A stretch of 64,000 bases of DNA from the NCBI GenBank assembly GCA_900169235.1, contig FWCC01000003.1, forward strand, positions 210,206 to 274,205, read 5' to 3'. The notes under the pieces are model-generated. The model did not search any database. It was not told the DNA's origin and worked only from the letters and a program-made list of their open reading frames with translations. The stretch comes from Zarea fungicola (Eukaryota > Ascomycota > Sordariomycetes > Hypocreales > Cordycipitaceae). Both the position numbers and the translations under genes were made by a program. The first letter of the stretch is position 1; each line of letters starts with the position of its first letter. Below are positions 11,979-23,700 of the stretch, one piece after another.

Positions 11979-14457
11979 TTAGGGCAGACCAAGAATAGCG
12001 CCGTCGTCACCAATCCAGCCAAAGTCATCGGTAAACATGGTCCAATCAATCTCCTGAAATGGGTCTGAGCCCATGGCCATGGGCTGCAACACACCATTGG
12101 GCGGACCGGCAGAGGTTGGCGCCAGCTGCTGCATAGCGGTGCCGGCCGCTGTAGTTGTTGGGATGCCATTTTCAGTACTAGGCGCCGGCGCCAGTGACGC
12201 AACTCCCGTGGCGTTTTGACTCGCTCTAGGAGCATCAGCGGTAGGACTGTGGCTGTGGGCATTCCGCGCCAGCTGTGCACCGGTCGACGGCATGGGCTGT
12301 GCCATGTGGATGAGCGCATCGGCCCTGTTGGCCGCCGCCGCCGTCTCGCTGTTCTTCTGCGCCGCGCGGATGCCCTTCTTGAACAATTCGAGGCACCAAA
12401 ACGTGACGCCTACGCCCAGCCGGTCGGACCAGGCGCGAGGCCCAATTTCAAGGCGCGGGATGAGGTGCCGGACGGTCCAAAACGTTTCCACAATGACGCC
12501 GATGCGGTGTGGCAGATCGCTCTCCTGGACGGAGCAGCGGTGCAGCACGGCGGCTGCGTGCTGCGCTAGCAGATTGGCGTCATTGGGTGATATGTCCGGG
12601 GGTGCCGACGAGGAGTAGAGAATGCTCGTGACGATGCAAGCGGCGTCGATGAGGCTGCGAAATATTTGGTTTGTGGCATGCGTGAGGAATTTGTTTCTCG
12701 TCTCTTGCTCGAGTACTGTGCTAATAAGGCTACGTGCGGTATTAAAGGCCCGTAAGTAATTAATGCTCTGAACATGTGGTGGCGCGCTAGGATTTGCGGA
12801 GAAGTAGAAGGTCTGTATCTCGAGCAGGGCGGTGAGGGAGAGGACGTGGGTGAGATCTGTTTTTTGAGGCTCTTTTAGTATGGCCGTCTCAACCTGTAAA
12901 GGAAGGGGGGGCTTTACCAGTGGTGGATTGGATAATTGTTGGCCTGAGCGTCTCAAACTCTTGCTCCCAGCGTGCTACTTCAGCACTGGTTGGCTGCCCT
13001 TGACTCGATGTCTGCACAGCCATGGCTGTGTGGAAGCGGTTCAAAAACCGGTAAAGATCAAACGTAGAGACAAGATCGGTCCAAAATGGTGATTCCAGTA
13101 CTGCACGGCATCGACTGTCATCGAGTTGAATAGACGGTGGCGGATGGCCACTCGTCGTTGATATTCTGTGAATTCGTTTATTAGCAGATGTGGCGTCAGC
13201 CCCATCAAGAGCAACAAATGCTCATATTCTTACTTTTGGGCTAATGAACAGCAAGCCATCCAAGTGGACGCTGCGTCCTCGTCAGAAAAGACGCAACTTT
13301 TCCGTTTGCCAGCACAAAACTGATTGTGACTCCCACGACCGGTATGGGCTCCCAGCATCATGATTCCTGTCATGGTTATTGATATAAAAGTTGTAGATGG
13401 GTCTGTTAATAAGCGTATGACTGGAAGCGGCCATGCGCAGAGAAATAGTGCCGCTTGTGCTATCTCGAGTGTCATGGCCGGATTGGATACCGCCTTTCGT
13501 ACATCCTTTTCGACATGTTCTACCAGTGCACGGAAGAAGACACGATCTTTGGTATACCGGCGACAGGCAACATACACAACGACCCAGAAAAGCGTCGGGC
13601 TTGCTTCATAGCACTCATCCGGATCCCTTTTTGTGAGGATGGGAAGCGCAGGATGGAAGCATTGGAGGAATCTACAACACTGTGTTAATTAAACTCCAAT
13701 ACAGTAGCATAAAAATACCCTCATACTTGTCAAAATACCAATCAATATTGTCTCCCAGGACTACTTTGTCGCCGAGCATCCGGGTCTGGGTGGGGCCGGT
13801 CTTGGGGCGGTGCTCGGGAAGCATTGCGGACGGCGGAGCAACTGCCGCCGGCTCGGAGAGCGGCGTCGGCGCTTGCGGTGCGGCTCGTGTAAAAGTACGG
13901 CTTTGATTCTCTGAAGCATTTGAATACGACGCCCTGGGGCTGGGCGGCGACCAATGCGCTTCGGAGCCATTGCTGCCATGGGGGTGAACAACCTGCTTAA
14001 TGGATCGCAGCTCCTGCTCAAGCTGCTCGAGTTTGCTGAACGGGAAAGTCAGCATAGTGTGCAAGAGAGATTCAGTTGCATGCCTAATTAAGAGACTTGC
14101 CTTCTTTTTGTTATGCGCTTGTGAAACTTGTCCACTATGCATGAAATCTGGAGCTTGGAACAGCGCTGGCATGGTTGGCCAGCGACTGTGCTAGATCGGC
14201 ACCGGACCTGCGCGATGAGAAGAGACATACTTGTAAGTCTAAAAAAGCTACGCTTGACAAATCGGGTAAAACCCAGCTGATTATCGCTTTCTTGGCAAGT
14301 ACGGAAGCCAATGAGCGATTTGTGCAGACTCCTCACCCGGGCGATCACGTACCTTGGAGTTGCGACAGTTGACGCATGCGACATTACGCCGCGTACGGTC
14401 CTCGCTGTGAGGTGAAGCTGACGACGCTGCATCCGCTGAAGGTGGCGTGGGGGCCAT
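11979..14457 (-). CDS. Zn2Cys6 fungal-type transcription regulator (frame break in assembly)
   Basis: Exons: 14457-14353, 14207-14101, 14035-13727, 13671-13234, then 13165 to 11979 with one unresolved join near 12905-12911. The zinc cluster (Cys 28, 31, 38, 48, 51, 58; CX2CX6CX9CX2CX6C) is split by intron 1. A linker SKLEQLEQEL coiled coil follows, then the fungal regulatory middle region (DPDECYE, HTGRGSH, TWMACC, SGHPPP blocks). The C-terminus is Ala/Pro/Thr-rich and ends in an acidic, aromatic tail (EIDWTMFTDDFGWIGDD) that looks like an activation domain. Intron 2 (14100-14036) has a GC donor (GCAAGT). At the 7-G run 12905-12911 the frame slips by one; removing one base gives 714 residues with no further intron. 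It is a nuclear DNA-binding regulator; targets are unknown. Confidence 0.82.
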
Positions 14458-14935
14458 CGGTTGACGTAGTCTGGTTGGCGCGGGTGGCTCAGCTCACAGC
14501 ATGGCCGTTAAAGCAAGCAGGGTAGAGTGGTGGATTTCACGTATAAAGAGAATCTTTTAGCAACTCGCAAATCGTTGCGTCTTCGGGTTGTCGTCATTCA
14601 AATCTGAGTTTTGGTGGGAGACCCAATGAGCAGCGTGTCGACCGCTGTCGGTGCTAAACATCGCCGACGTCACGTGCAGACTACGTATGCGCCTGGCAGC
14701 TTGTGCAAAACTTCAAAGCCCCATCATACTAGTCATTAATGCGATCCCTGTCATGGACGAGAATATTTGTGGTTGCGGGAACGGCGTTTTATTCTTTGTA
14801 CGTCTGCTGCCGTGTTGTGATGCAGTCTCTAGTTCTATCCTACCGGGCGAGACGCATGTCCTTGCCGGTTACGAAATTCAATTTGGCCCCTTACTGCGTA
14901 TGGTAATTCCTTACAGCCGTGTCGCGGCGCGTCGC
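14458..14935. other. Intergenic region, no gene seen
   Basis: About 480 bases separating the start of the Zn2Cys6 regulator from the stop codon of PBN1, both on the minus strand. It is the likely promoter of the regulator. I see no coding exon in it. Confidence 0.55.
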
Positions 14936-16559
14936 TTATTGCTTTTTCTTGATCTTCCCTTGGCTTTGCTCGTCCGGCGGGCTGGCCACTACATTGCTCG
15001 CGTGGCCAAATTGTAGATAGGCTCTCAACAATTTCCACAAGATCCAGGCAAAGCCGATTGAAATTGCTGCTGTAGTTCCAGTGCCAACCCACCAAGACGC
15101 TCTGTCATGGAGAACAGGGACAGAGACGCTGCTCATGATGCGACCACTGGCGCCCTGAGGTTGCGCATGCCAAAATACCGTTCCATCCTCAAACAGTTCA
15201 TCGTAACCAAGCTGCGTCCGGTCAAATGGACTGTTGGTGAAATCCACTGATGCTTCACGCCCACATGTCCAAAAGACTGCCGGGTACGGAATCTCGATAT
15301 TCTCGACACCTGCCTCGGAGGGTTTAAGATATCGGAGGTGCAGAGGCACCTCTGCTGTCCATGCAGCAGGATGCGCTTGCATTCTGGGGGGTGCGAGCTC
15401 TAGCAGGACAGTAGAACCCCAGGTCGCCGTGGTGTATTCTGGGGCTTCGAGATCAACGGGAAGACTTGTATATGGAGATGCCGCGAGGTTCTTGGAGGCT
15501 AGAAACAGGTCATCCGCCAACTGGTACCTGTCCGCGAAGATTGTTCTCGGTAGGGTCAAGTACGCATACAACTTGCAGCTCTCGTCATCAACTGGTGGTT
15601 TGTTGGAGTCAAGCCCCAGTTGTAACGTCGGGTGCAACCCCGTCGGTGTCAAAAATTGCGACGAGAATGACATTTCACTTACTCTGTGACGAGCAGGAAA
15701 CGCAAAAAAGACGGCACTTGGATTGGTTTGCTCTTTCAGGACAGTCAAGGTTCCGGAGACGCCAAGCTCGTGGGACTTCATGTTGGGTGGCGCATCCAAG
15801 CCCATAATGCCAACTTCAGTGCGTCTCTCTGCGGCTGTCGGAGCTACTAAGCTTTGCTCCCGTAGCGGCCAAAGTGCTGTTAGTTTTGCCCCTTGTGCTG
15901 TCGCCTCGTATGTTATGTCAATTGACGCTGCGTTCCCAAGTCCACTGGCTCGTGACTGGCACGCGGAGTCAGATTCTGAACAAAATGTTGACGAAAAATA
16001 CGTAACAAATTCGTCGAGATTCTCAAGCTCTTGATAAAAGTAGTGGCGAGATACGGCCCCTTTTCGCCGAGGTTCAAAATCGGTAAAGGCCTATCTTGGT
16101 CAGAAACGCTTCAAGCTAACATTGCTGGGTGGAGGGCCTTGCCTCCTTGGATTCACAGGCAACCGGTCCGAAGGCCTGGAGAAGAGAACAGACTTGGTTG
16201 CTTTGGAATATAGATTAGCAGCTACACCTAACTTTCTCCAACGTTCGTGTAATTACAACGTACTGGCCTTGCTTTCCGTCTTTTTGCGGTGTATAGGACA
16301 GGTGCAACCCTGGGGATATGCGAGAGCCGAAAGGGTTGATTGTATTCTGTTGTTTGGGACTGGCCCAGCGAATTTGAAGTGATTCAAGCAGTTTCAGAAG
16401 ATTTGCAAATTTGGCGGGTATCTCATTCAAAGGAATAGTGAGTCTGTCCTCACGCATAGTATCGATGGTCGGTCCAAGTAGGCCAGTGGCCTGAATTTGG
16501 AGGAGCTTTGGGTCGAACTCGGCCCCTGGCGGGTGTACAAATGTGATGCGTTCCTTCAT
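14936..16559 (-). CDS. PBN1: Pbn1 / PIG-X, GPI mannosyltransferase I subunit
   Basis: Partner of Gpi14 (PIG-M) that adds the first mannose of the GPI anchor in the ER membrane. Two exons (16559-16233 and 16090-14936) give 493 residues, close to the fungal norm. Exon 1 starts MKERITFVHPPG. Exon 2 opens AFTDFEPRRKGAVSRHYFYQE and carries the luminal PIG-X domain, with VPLHLRYLKP, IPYPAVFWTC and FEDGTVFWH blocks. One membrane segment (AAISIGFAWILWKLLRAY) lies near the C-terminus, followed by a short Lys-rich cytosolic tail (KIKKKQ) that resembles an ER-retrieval signal. The intron donor is GTTAGG, an unusual form, but it is phase 0 on both sides. Upstream on the minus strand is an imperfect hairpin at 16683-16714. 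Confidence 0.88.
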
Positions 16560-17484
16560 TGTTATGGGCTTCTTTTGGCTGTATATACACCTGCTGATAC
16601 CAGTTGATCCGACTACAGCAACGATATGATACAGAAAATGGAATTGGGCAGCTCTGTACTGTGGCTGCAGTGGCAAGGGAGAGAGCTCTCTACTGATGTT
16701 TAGTGAGAGAGCTCCAGCTGACCTGGCACAAGTTGGCTCCACAGGAGCTTCTAGCAGCCTACCCTATGGTGAGCTGCCACTGTTGGCATCCTCAGGTTTG
16801 TCGATGGTCTACTTTTTTTTTTTGAATTGATCACCAGACTATTATTATCCTGGATCTTATTGTATTTTTGTTTTGTTTATCACGTAGTTTTTGCTGAAAT
16901 CTTCTAAATGTTTACTTGAATGCGGCATCTCTTTAATTGGTTTGGAGGCCGGCAGCAGAAGGCTAGCGGAGAAGCTGTGGATGCTGTGGATAAATCTCTT
17001 TTCTGGGCCTGTTGCTAGATAATCTACGATGTTGTCTCGTCGATTTACCGACAAGATAATCGACAACATGTTAAATACAAGCAAGTCACCTGTCACATCT
17101 TATTAATCCCGACCAAGCCGCGAACGCATTAAGCCAAGGTAGATCGCCTTGCTGAGGCTGCACCATCCAAGCCTTGCCGGTGTGCCAAAGGACAGACCGA
17201 CGGCTGGAAACGCTAAGCCTCTTTGGGGACCGAGATGGGTGGTCACAGTCGTTGAAGTCTGAACTTGCGCTGAACTGCTCGTTTCATCATCATGGCGCAG
17301 CCACTGCCAAACCTCTCTCCTACTGAAGGAAACAGTGTCGTATGAGCGACCCCCATCTCATCTATAATCCAAGACTGTTCCCTCCCTCTCGCTGAATATC
17401 TTCTTGCGATTCGCAAGCAGTGCCTCATGGCCTACCACTTATAGTCACTTACTTTCACCATCCACCGCAACGTCTTTATAAACT
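16560..17484. other. Divergent promoter region of PBN1 and the caspase-fusion gene
   Basis: About 925 bases between divergent start codons. It contains an imperfect hairpin (16683-16694 with 16702-16714) and an inverted pair ATGTTGTC/GACAACAT (17029-17069). A T run lies at about 16813-16823. No coding exon is recognised. Confidence 0.55.
16683..16714. repeat. Imperfect hairpin upstream of PBN1
   Basis: GAGCTCTCTACT pairs with AGTGAGAGAGCTC across a 7-base loop with one bulged base. It lies about 125-155 bases upstream of the PBN1 ATG (on the minus strand), so it may be in the 5' leader. The role is unknown. Confidence 0.5.
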
Positions 17485-20400
17485 ATGAGTAACGGCCAGC
17501 CATATGTCACAATTCGTGCTCGCGATCCCGCAGGGGGCCTGGGCGCACGTAATGGTGACCCTTCTGTATGTATGGACATGCGACACTGCATTCCGGTCTT
17601 GCCTTCTGCATTACGGGCCGAATGTCGCTAAATACCTCTCTGTCCCTCATCCTGCTCACACCTCTGGATACAGACCGGCTTCAGCAACGGCGCAATGCAG
17701 CCTCGATCAGCAACGCACGATATCAGTCGTACAAGCTTTCATGTGAAGCACATTGGCCAGTTTGCCAAACGCCTCGAAGACGCAAGTACTCCACCAGTTT
17801 CGCGCAGTTTGTTCGTTCCATTCTGACAAACTCGCATGTGTAGTCCGCATCCCGTGCCTTTCCCAACCGGGGCCGCTCCTCGCAGCGTTATAAAAAGGTC
17901 CAGGCACTGCTTATGCACTGGGGCTCCGATGACCTTTTTGTCCTTCCAGAACTGGAAGACCTGGAGAAATGCCTGAGCGAAGACTACGCCTTTGACACTG
18001 ACATCTTTGCTATCCCATCGGAAAACTCACATCTCGAGCTAATGATGCGCGTCGGTCAGCTAATCAAAGAGCACGAATCACCTGATACTCTGTTTCTTGT
18101 ATACTACGGAGGGCATGCTAGAATAGACGAATCTCGACAGAGCACATGGTGCGCGTAAGTATCGACATGCTGCCAATGTTTGCGGCCCAGAAACTGACAT
18201 TGACGCAGAACACGAGAACCGGGCTCGCCATGGCTACAGTAAGATACTTCTCAAAGTACAGTTCCACTTCAACTAACCCAGTACAGATGGTCTGCTATCC
18301 AGACGCTTCTTGAGCGCTCAAAATCCGATGTTCTCATCTTGCTAGACTGCTGCGCCGGCGCAGCGAGCGCTACCTTTCCCACTGGGAATAGCATCACAGA
18401 AACGATATCCGCATCAAGTTGGGACGCAATTGCCCCAGACCCAGGCCGATACTCGTTTACGAATGCGTTGATCGAAGTACTGCAGGAGTGGAGGTCACGG
18501 ACTTTCTCCGCTGCAATGCTACATGCTGAGGTTCTGGCGCGCCTGAAACACCCTCGTCCCATAACGATCAACGGGAAGCTGTTCGAGGCACGATCCACCC
18601 CCGTTCACTTCATGATGACGGCAAATCACAAAGCACCCAGTATCGAGATTTGCAGTACAAGACTCACGGAAAAGCTGCCGCCCTCCCCGCCTTTGCCACC
18701 GTCACCTCCACAACACATTAATGGCTCCGATGCTGACCCGATGGGCGTCACGCGGGGACCATGTTCCGCTCCTCCTTCCAGAGTGCCTGCTGCGAGTGAT
18801 CCTGATGAAGACACTCCTCACGTGATGATTTCCTTGGCGCTGGAAGATGACCAGAGACTCGACATCAACGCCTGGGAGCAGTGGCTGAGTGCATTTCCCG
18901 CACTCGCCAAGCATGTAAAGGTGCAGGGCGTCTTCAAGAGCCATTCAACTCTACTTCTTGTTTCCATGCCAGTGATGGTATGGGACCTGCTGCCAGAAGA
19001 TCATGCGACCTCTTTTGTGGCCTTTATTCGTTCCAATAACCTTGCCATACCCAAAAATGCTCAACAGCAACCAGCGGTAGCTCTTCCTGTTCAGCAGCGT
19101 CAAACTCAAACTCGCCAAAATGATGTACAGTCATTTATCTCACGCGTTTCTGGCACCACAGTTGCCGTGACGGATCATGGCTTCGACCGGCGGCAGAGTG
19201 AGGCATCCGGCCACACCCAAGGCTCAACTGGGAGAATGACCAGAAGTCAGCAGCCCTCAAGCTATCCAGTGGCTTACAGCGCTCCTGGGTCTCCTATCTT
19301 GTCCTCCCAAGGAGACGCCCACATGCAGTCGCTTCAATCCATCAACTCAAGCCTATCTCTCAATACCGTACGTCCGCCATTATCTGGGTCGCCTACTGAA
19401 AGCTCTGGCACACCAACACACATTGTTCTCAATCAGCAACAGGCAATGCGCCGCACTATCTTTGGAGATAATGTTCCGGAGCCGAAGAGATTTGCCAACC
19501 ATGTTGAGAGGCGATTAGAAGAATATTATCAACATGAGCCACTGCCGAATGATGCGCAGAGCGCGATGCTTGCCTCCAATCTTGGCATCGAGCTGTGGCA
19601 TCTGGAAGTCTGGTTCCATCACAGACGCGAGCGGGACATTGTATCAACTCGCTTTGCCAGCATGAAGCTAAAAGACATGGCTCACACAGAGGAAGACGGC
19701 CCGCGTATGATTCTGCCAACAACTCTTTCTGAGCTTCTCGAACTGTCTTTGCCTGGACAGATTCTCCTATTTGACCTTCGTTCCAGAGCAGATTTCGACC
19801 GATCGCGTCTACACAGCGCCGTAAACCTACGCGCCCCGCGGTCTTTTCTTCAAATATCACCACTTGAGGTTATCAAGCGGTGCTTCACCGACGAGGAAAG
19901 CCGCAAAGCATTTGCAGCACGCATGGAATGCAAATGCCTGGTATTCTACTCCAAGGGCATTGATTCTCCTTCAGCATGCCCCACCGCTGGCATCATGCTG
20001 GATAAATTGAGAGAGAGCGGCTGGATTGGGGAGTGCTTTATCCTGAAGGGCAATTTCCGCGAGTTCAGTGTCTCCTTCGCCAAATACATTGTCGGCCCCA
20101 AGGCAACGCCCGAGGCCAAAGCATGGTCCATCCGATGGAAAGACATGGAACCGTCTGGGTCGGCTGAGATGGAGAGTAAGCACGCCTATGCGAAATGGTT
20201 GGATATCCGCCGATCGGAGGACATGCATCAATCGCCGCACCACACACCTGAGCAGCTTCAGGAGAGCGCAGAGCGCCTCGAGAGGCAGGAACACGATCTG
20301 GAGACGGAGTTTAGAGAGCAACACAACGAACTATATAGAAAGGCGCGAGACCTGCAAGCAGATCACATTGCGCGCTTCTCGAGTAACCGCGCCGACATGG

Positions 20401-20735
20401 TAGAATCTCTCGAGCGAGGGTTAGGGAAGCTCAGGGCCGAGTTGTCTATGCAACCCGAGCGTGGTGAGCGTGAGCCACCCGCAGCGCCAAGAGCATACGC
20501 GGATGCTGGTCCGTCCTCTACCAAGACGCACGTCGACGACTACAGCGGTAAGGTGTATCGTGCCGACCAGGACGACAAGGATGGATTTGTTGAAGTCCCA
20601 AGGGATGGTGAGGCGCGGCCGCCGACCGGGCAACGTGGGCGGTCACCGTCAGAAACTGGTATGCAACCAGAGGAGTTGGCACGTCGGGGCCGTGGTGGCA
20701 ACGGGCTGTTTAACAAGGTTTTCAGGCGATCTTGA
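17485..20735 (+). CDS. Caspase-like / homeodomain-like / rhodanese-like fusion protein
   Basis: Five exons (17485-17565, 17674-17796, 17844-18154, 18209-18238, 18287-20735) give 997 residues. Residues about 85-270 form a caspase-like fold with YYGGHAR (His159) and LLDCCAGA (Cys203/204), the expected His/Cys pair. A Pro-rich stretch (about 290-305) and a long Ser/Gln-rich linker follow. Residues about 578-635 read as a homeodomain, ending in WFHHRRERD (W624). Residues about 660-775 resemble a rhodanese/MAPK-phosphatase-type domain (LLFDLRSRADFD, D678). A charged coiled coil lies at about 800-880 and a basic tail closes the protein. The last exon is one uninterrupted 2.4-kb frame that covers the caspase Cys through the rhodanese domain, so the fusion is not a splice guess. 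The weakest join is intron 2 (17797-17843, donor GTTTCG). Function is unknown; signalling or regulated proteolysis is inference. Confidence 0.8.
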
Positions 20736-23700
20736 TGGGAATGGGGGCAGGGGAAAATGACTCATTTCATTCAATTTATCTATTTTTCTGGCCAGGTATG
20801 GATGGGTCTGGATATTTTGGGCGTTTTTCTTTATCATATTATTCTTATATTTACGTTCATAGATTCATGCCATCTCGAACAGTGTATCATTTTCTTCTTC
20901 TCGACCATGGAAACGAAGTCTGGAAATGAACCCACCTGTCAGATGATTCCGTGGCGGGGGAAATGAATCACTTCTCCGTACCAGCAGAGTAAAACAAATC
21001 CAAAAGTCTTGTCTCATGTCTCAGTTTGTACTCTAGATTTGGAGGGCGGTGACAAGGGGGGCCATCGGTGCCACTGCCGAGACAATGTTGAGGTTTCTTT
21101 TTTTCGTTGTTCTTTGTAACACATTCCTATTCCGGTAATTCTCGCGAAGGAAAAAAAAACAAAAAGTAGTGACTTTGTTTTATTTATTGCTTTTTTTCTA
21201 TTTTACTTCTTCATGCAACAATGTCTGGGGCCCTTGCTCATTTGTCTCGCAGGAAAAAGCTCAAATGTCGGTGGGCAAAAAAGTGTTGCACAAGAAAATG
21301 AAGCCGTCCTGCTTCCGCAACCATGAACAGGGGTGCGCCGCCGCCTTACTTTTGTTTTCTTCCTATGCATCCTTCTCCCTGGCCTTTCTGTGTCACATCC
21401 TATAAGCCCACGCGAGCCGCTGGCATGTTGTGTACCGAGACATGTCTTCTTCTTTTTATCGGAGATGTTGTTTTATTGGAGTGAGTCCAAGCAAGTCCTG
21501 TGGGGCTACACACTTCAAGGGTTAGAATGTATACATGTAAAAGTAAACAAAAACTGATCGTGTATGTTTCTTGTGGAGGGGTGCATATAAATAAGAAGTA
21601 ACAGGAACGCTATCCATCTCCGTTCGGGTTGATGCAGTGACCCTGTCATAGTTATTTATTCATTTATTTAGGCTGCATGTTACCTTCGGTTCAGAAAGGA
21701 GACGCTTGTACAAGTCCGTATGAAGGAAGAGGTTGAGTAGCAGCGTAATACCACAGCTGTATCACATATACAAGACAAGAAGGAAGTCTATACGGAAGCA
21801 AGAGGGCGAAGGGAGAAAAAGAGAAATGCGAAACGTGCACGCATGTGTGTGTCCTGCATATGTGATGTGATGCGTCGGGCGACATAAATACAGTGCGATA
21901 GTCCTTCATCCCAAGTTTTTCTTGCGCGCGTCGGACAAAGTCGGCGAGACCCGTCCCGCCGCTTGTAAGCATTGACAGCTGCAGGTTCGGATACGACGAA
22001 GTCTGCAGAGTAACTTTTTTGGGTTTGGTTTCATTGCGACCATGACTGGCTATGGAGGAACGTAAACCTTTGTTATCGAGGGCATCCAGCGGCAGTCCAC
22101 CCCGGTGCTATTCAGCGGGTCAAGTTTGTCGTCTTTTTTTTATTTTTATGTATAATTTGAAGCTTGTGATAATCAATGATGTGTAGTACACAGTCTAGGT
22201 CGCATGCATTGTCTCAACGTCATGTGGTTTTGGGGAAGCACAAAACGATTCTGATCCCGTGGCGGACTTGTTAATGTGAGACTAATTTGGTAAATAGTAG
22301 TTGGATTATTTGAAGAACTCGGCACGTGTATCAAGTTATTTTGAGGACTATGGCAGTTACCAATAAGCACTACTTTATTAGTATAAATAATCAAAGAACC
22401 CGCAAATATCAAAAAATGTTCCAACAGGTAAGATGATTTCTCACCGCAATTACACGGCGTACCAAGACGACTGAAACATTGAAGAACTTCCCGACAAACC
22501 ATCAAGATGCTGTACACTCATGCTGTCATATCCTGGGCTTCTATTTGCCGTCAAGTCACTCAGATTGCAACGTTTGACCAATCTGTTCTCTTTCGCCAAA
22601 CAGCTATACAATGCAGTGCATTCTGTATTGATAAATGATGGCCACTCAGGATCAATAGCAGGCTTCACTTCCGACAGATTCCTTCTCTACCCCAATTTCA
22701 AAACTCTATAATGCTCGGAATTCCCACAGGGGCTCACCTCACCCAAGTGTTAACATCATTACAAGCCTACTTGCCAAGGGAAACGTGGTCCAGGGAGCAC
22801 AAGGCCTCGTATTGCGGCCATTATAGCCCGATGTCATGATATTTAACCTAGTACAAGACGTAGGAGACCAGGTCAGTCGATGTATCAGAACCTGCAAAAA
22901 AAAATCAGAATGTGGCTGGCATAGCTGCAGTGAGACGAGCAGCGCGAGCTGCTTGCCGCCTCTTCTGCGCCATCCACCTAATCAAGGATGCACACAGACT
23001 TAACAGGGTACAACGTAGTATTATTATAACCGTTACTTTAAAAAAAATTGTAGGCCTATCAGGCTCTCTTGTAACCTGCATAGCTTGGCTGGGTGCGTGC
23101 CCGTTCAAGGGCTATCCCTGCTAAGTGACAATCACGAGAGAGCGTCGTGCCCCAAATGGAGCGGCACCGGCGGATAGAGACGGGGAAAAGGCAGCACCAC
23201 TCATAGTGCAACATAAAGTTGATGACAGTATCAGTACATACTGAATGTATTTAACTAGCTGTCAAACTGAAACGCAAGGTGCCAGTGTGGTAGATTACTT
23301 CGACAGCCGGAAGAAACGTACGGGGGTTAAACGAGTACGTAATAGTGCCCTGGCCGTAGACGGGTGTCGGCCGATGCAGAACGCTGTATCTCTTGATTTC
23401 GAGCTTTTATGGTACTTGTAGTGGTTTAATTGCCTGATAACCCAAGGGTGAAACAGAAGGTCTCTCCGCAGTATAATCAAAACAGCTGGCCCAACAACGC
23501 AGGCCGAAGAAGGCAAGGCGTGATGCTATTGTCACGGGCTATGTAGGGTAACGACTAGATGCCATCAGAGGGTAAAGTGAGCATTTGGAAACAGTTCTGG
23601 ACTCTTAGTTCAGGTTGATGCATATGACGAGGAGAAGAAAGAGCGAGGAAGGTGGTCGAGGCGTAGCGACGGCCTTGCAAGGATCCGGTTTGGCCTTACG

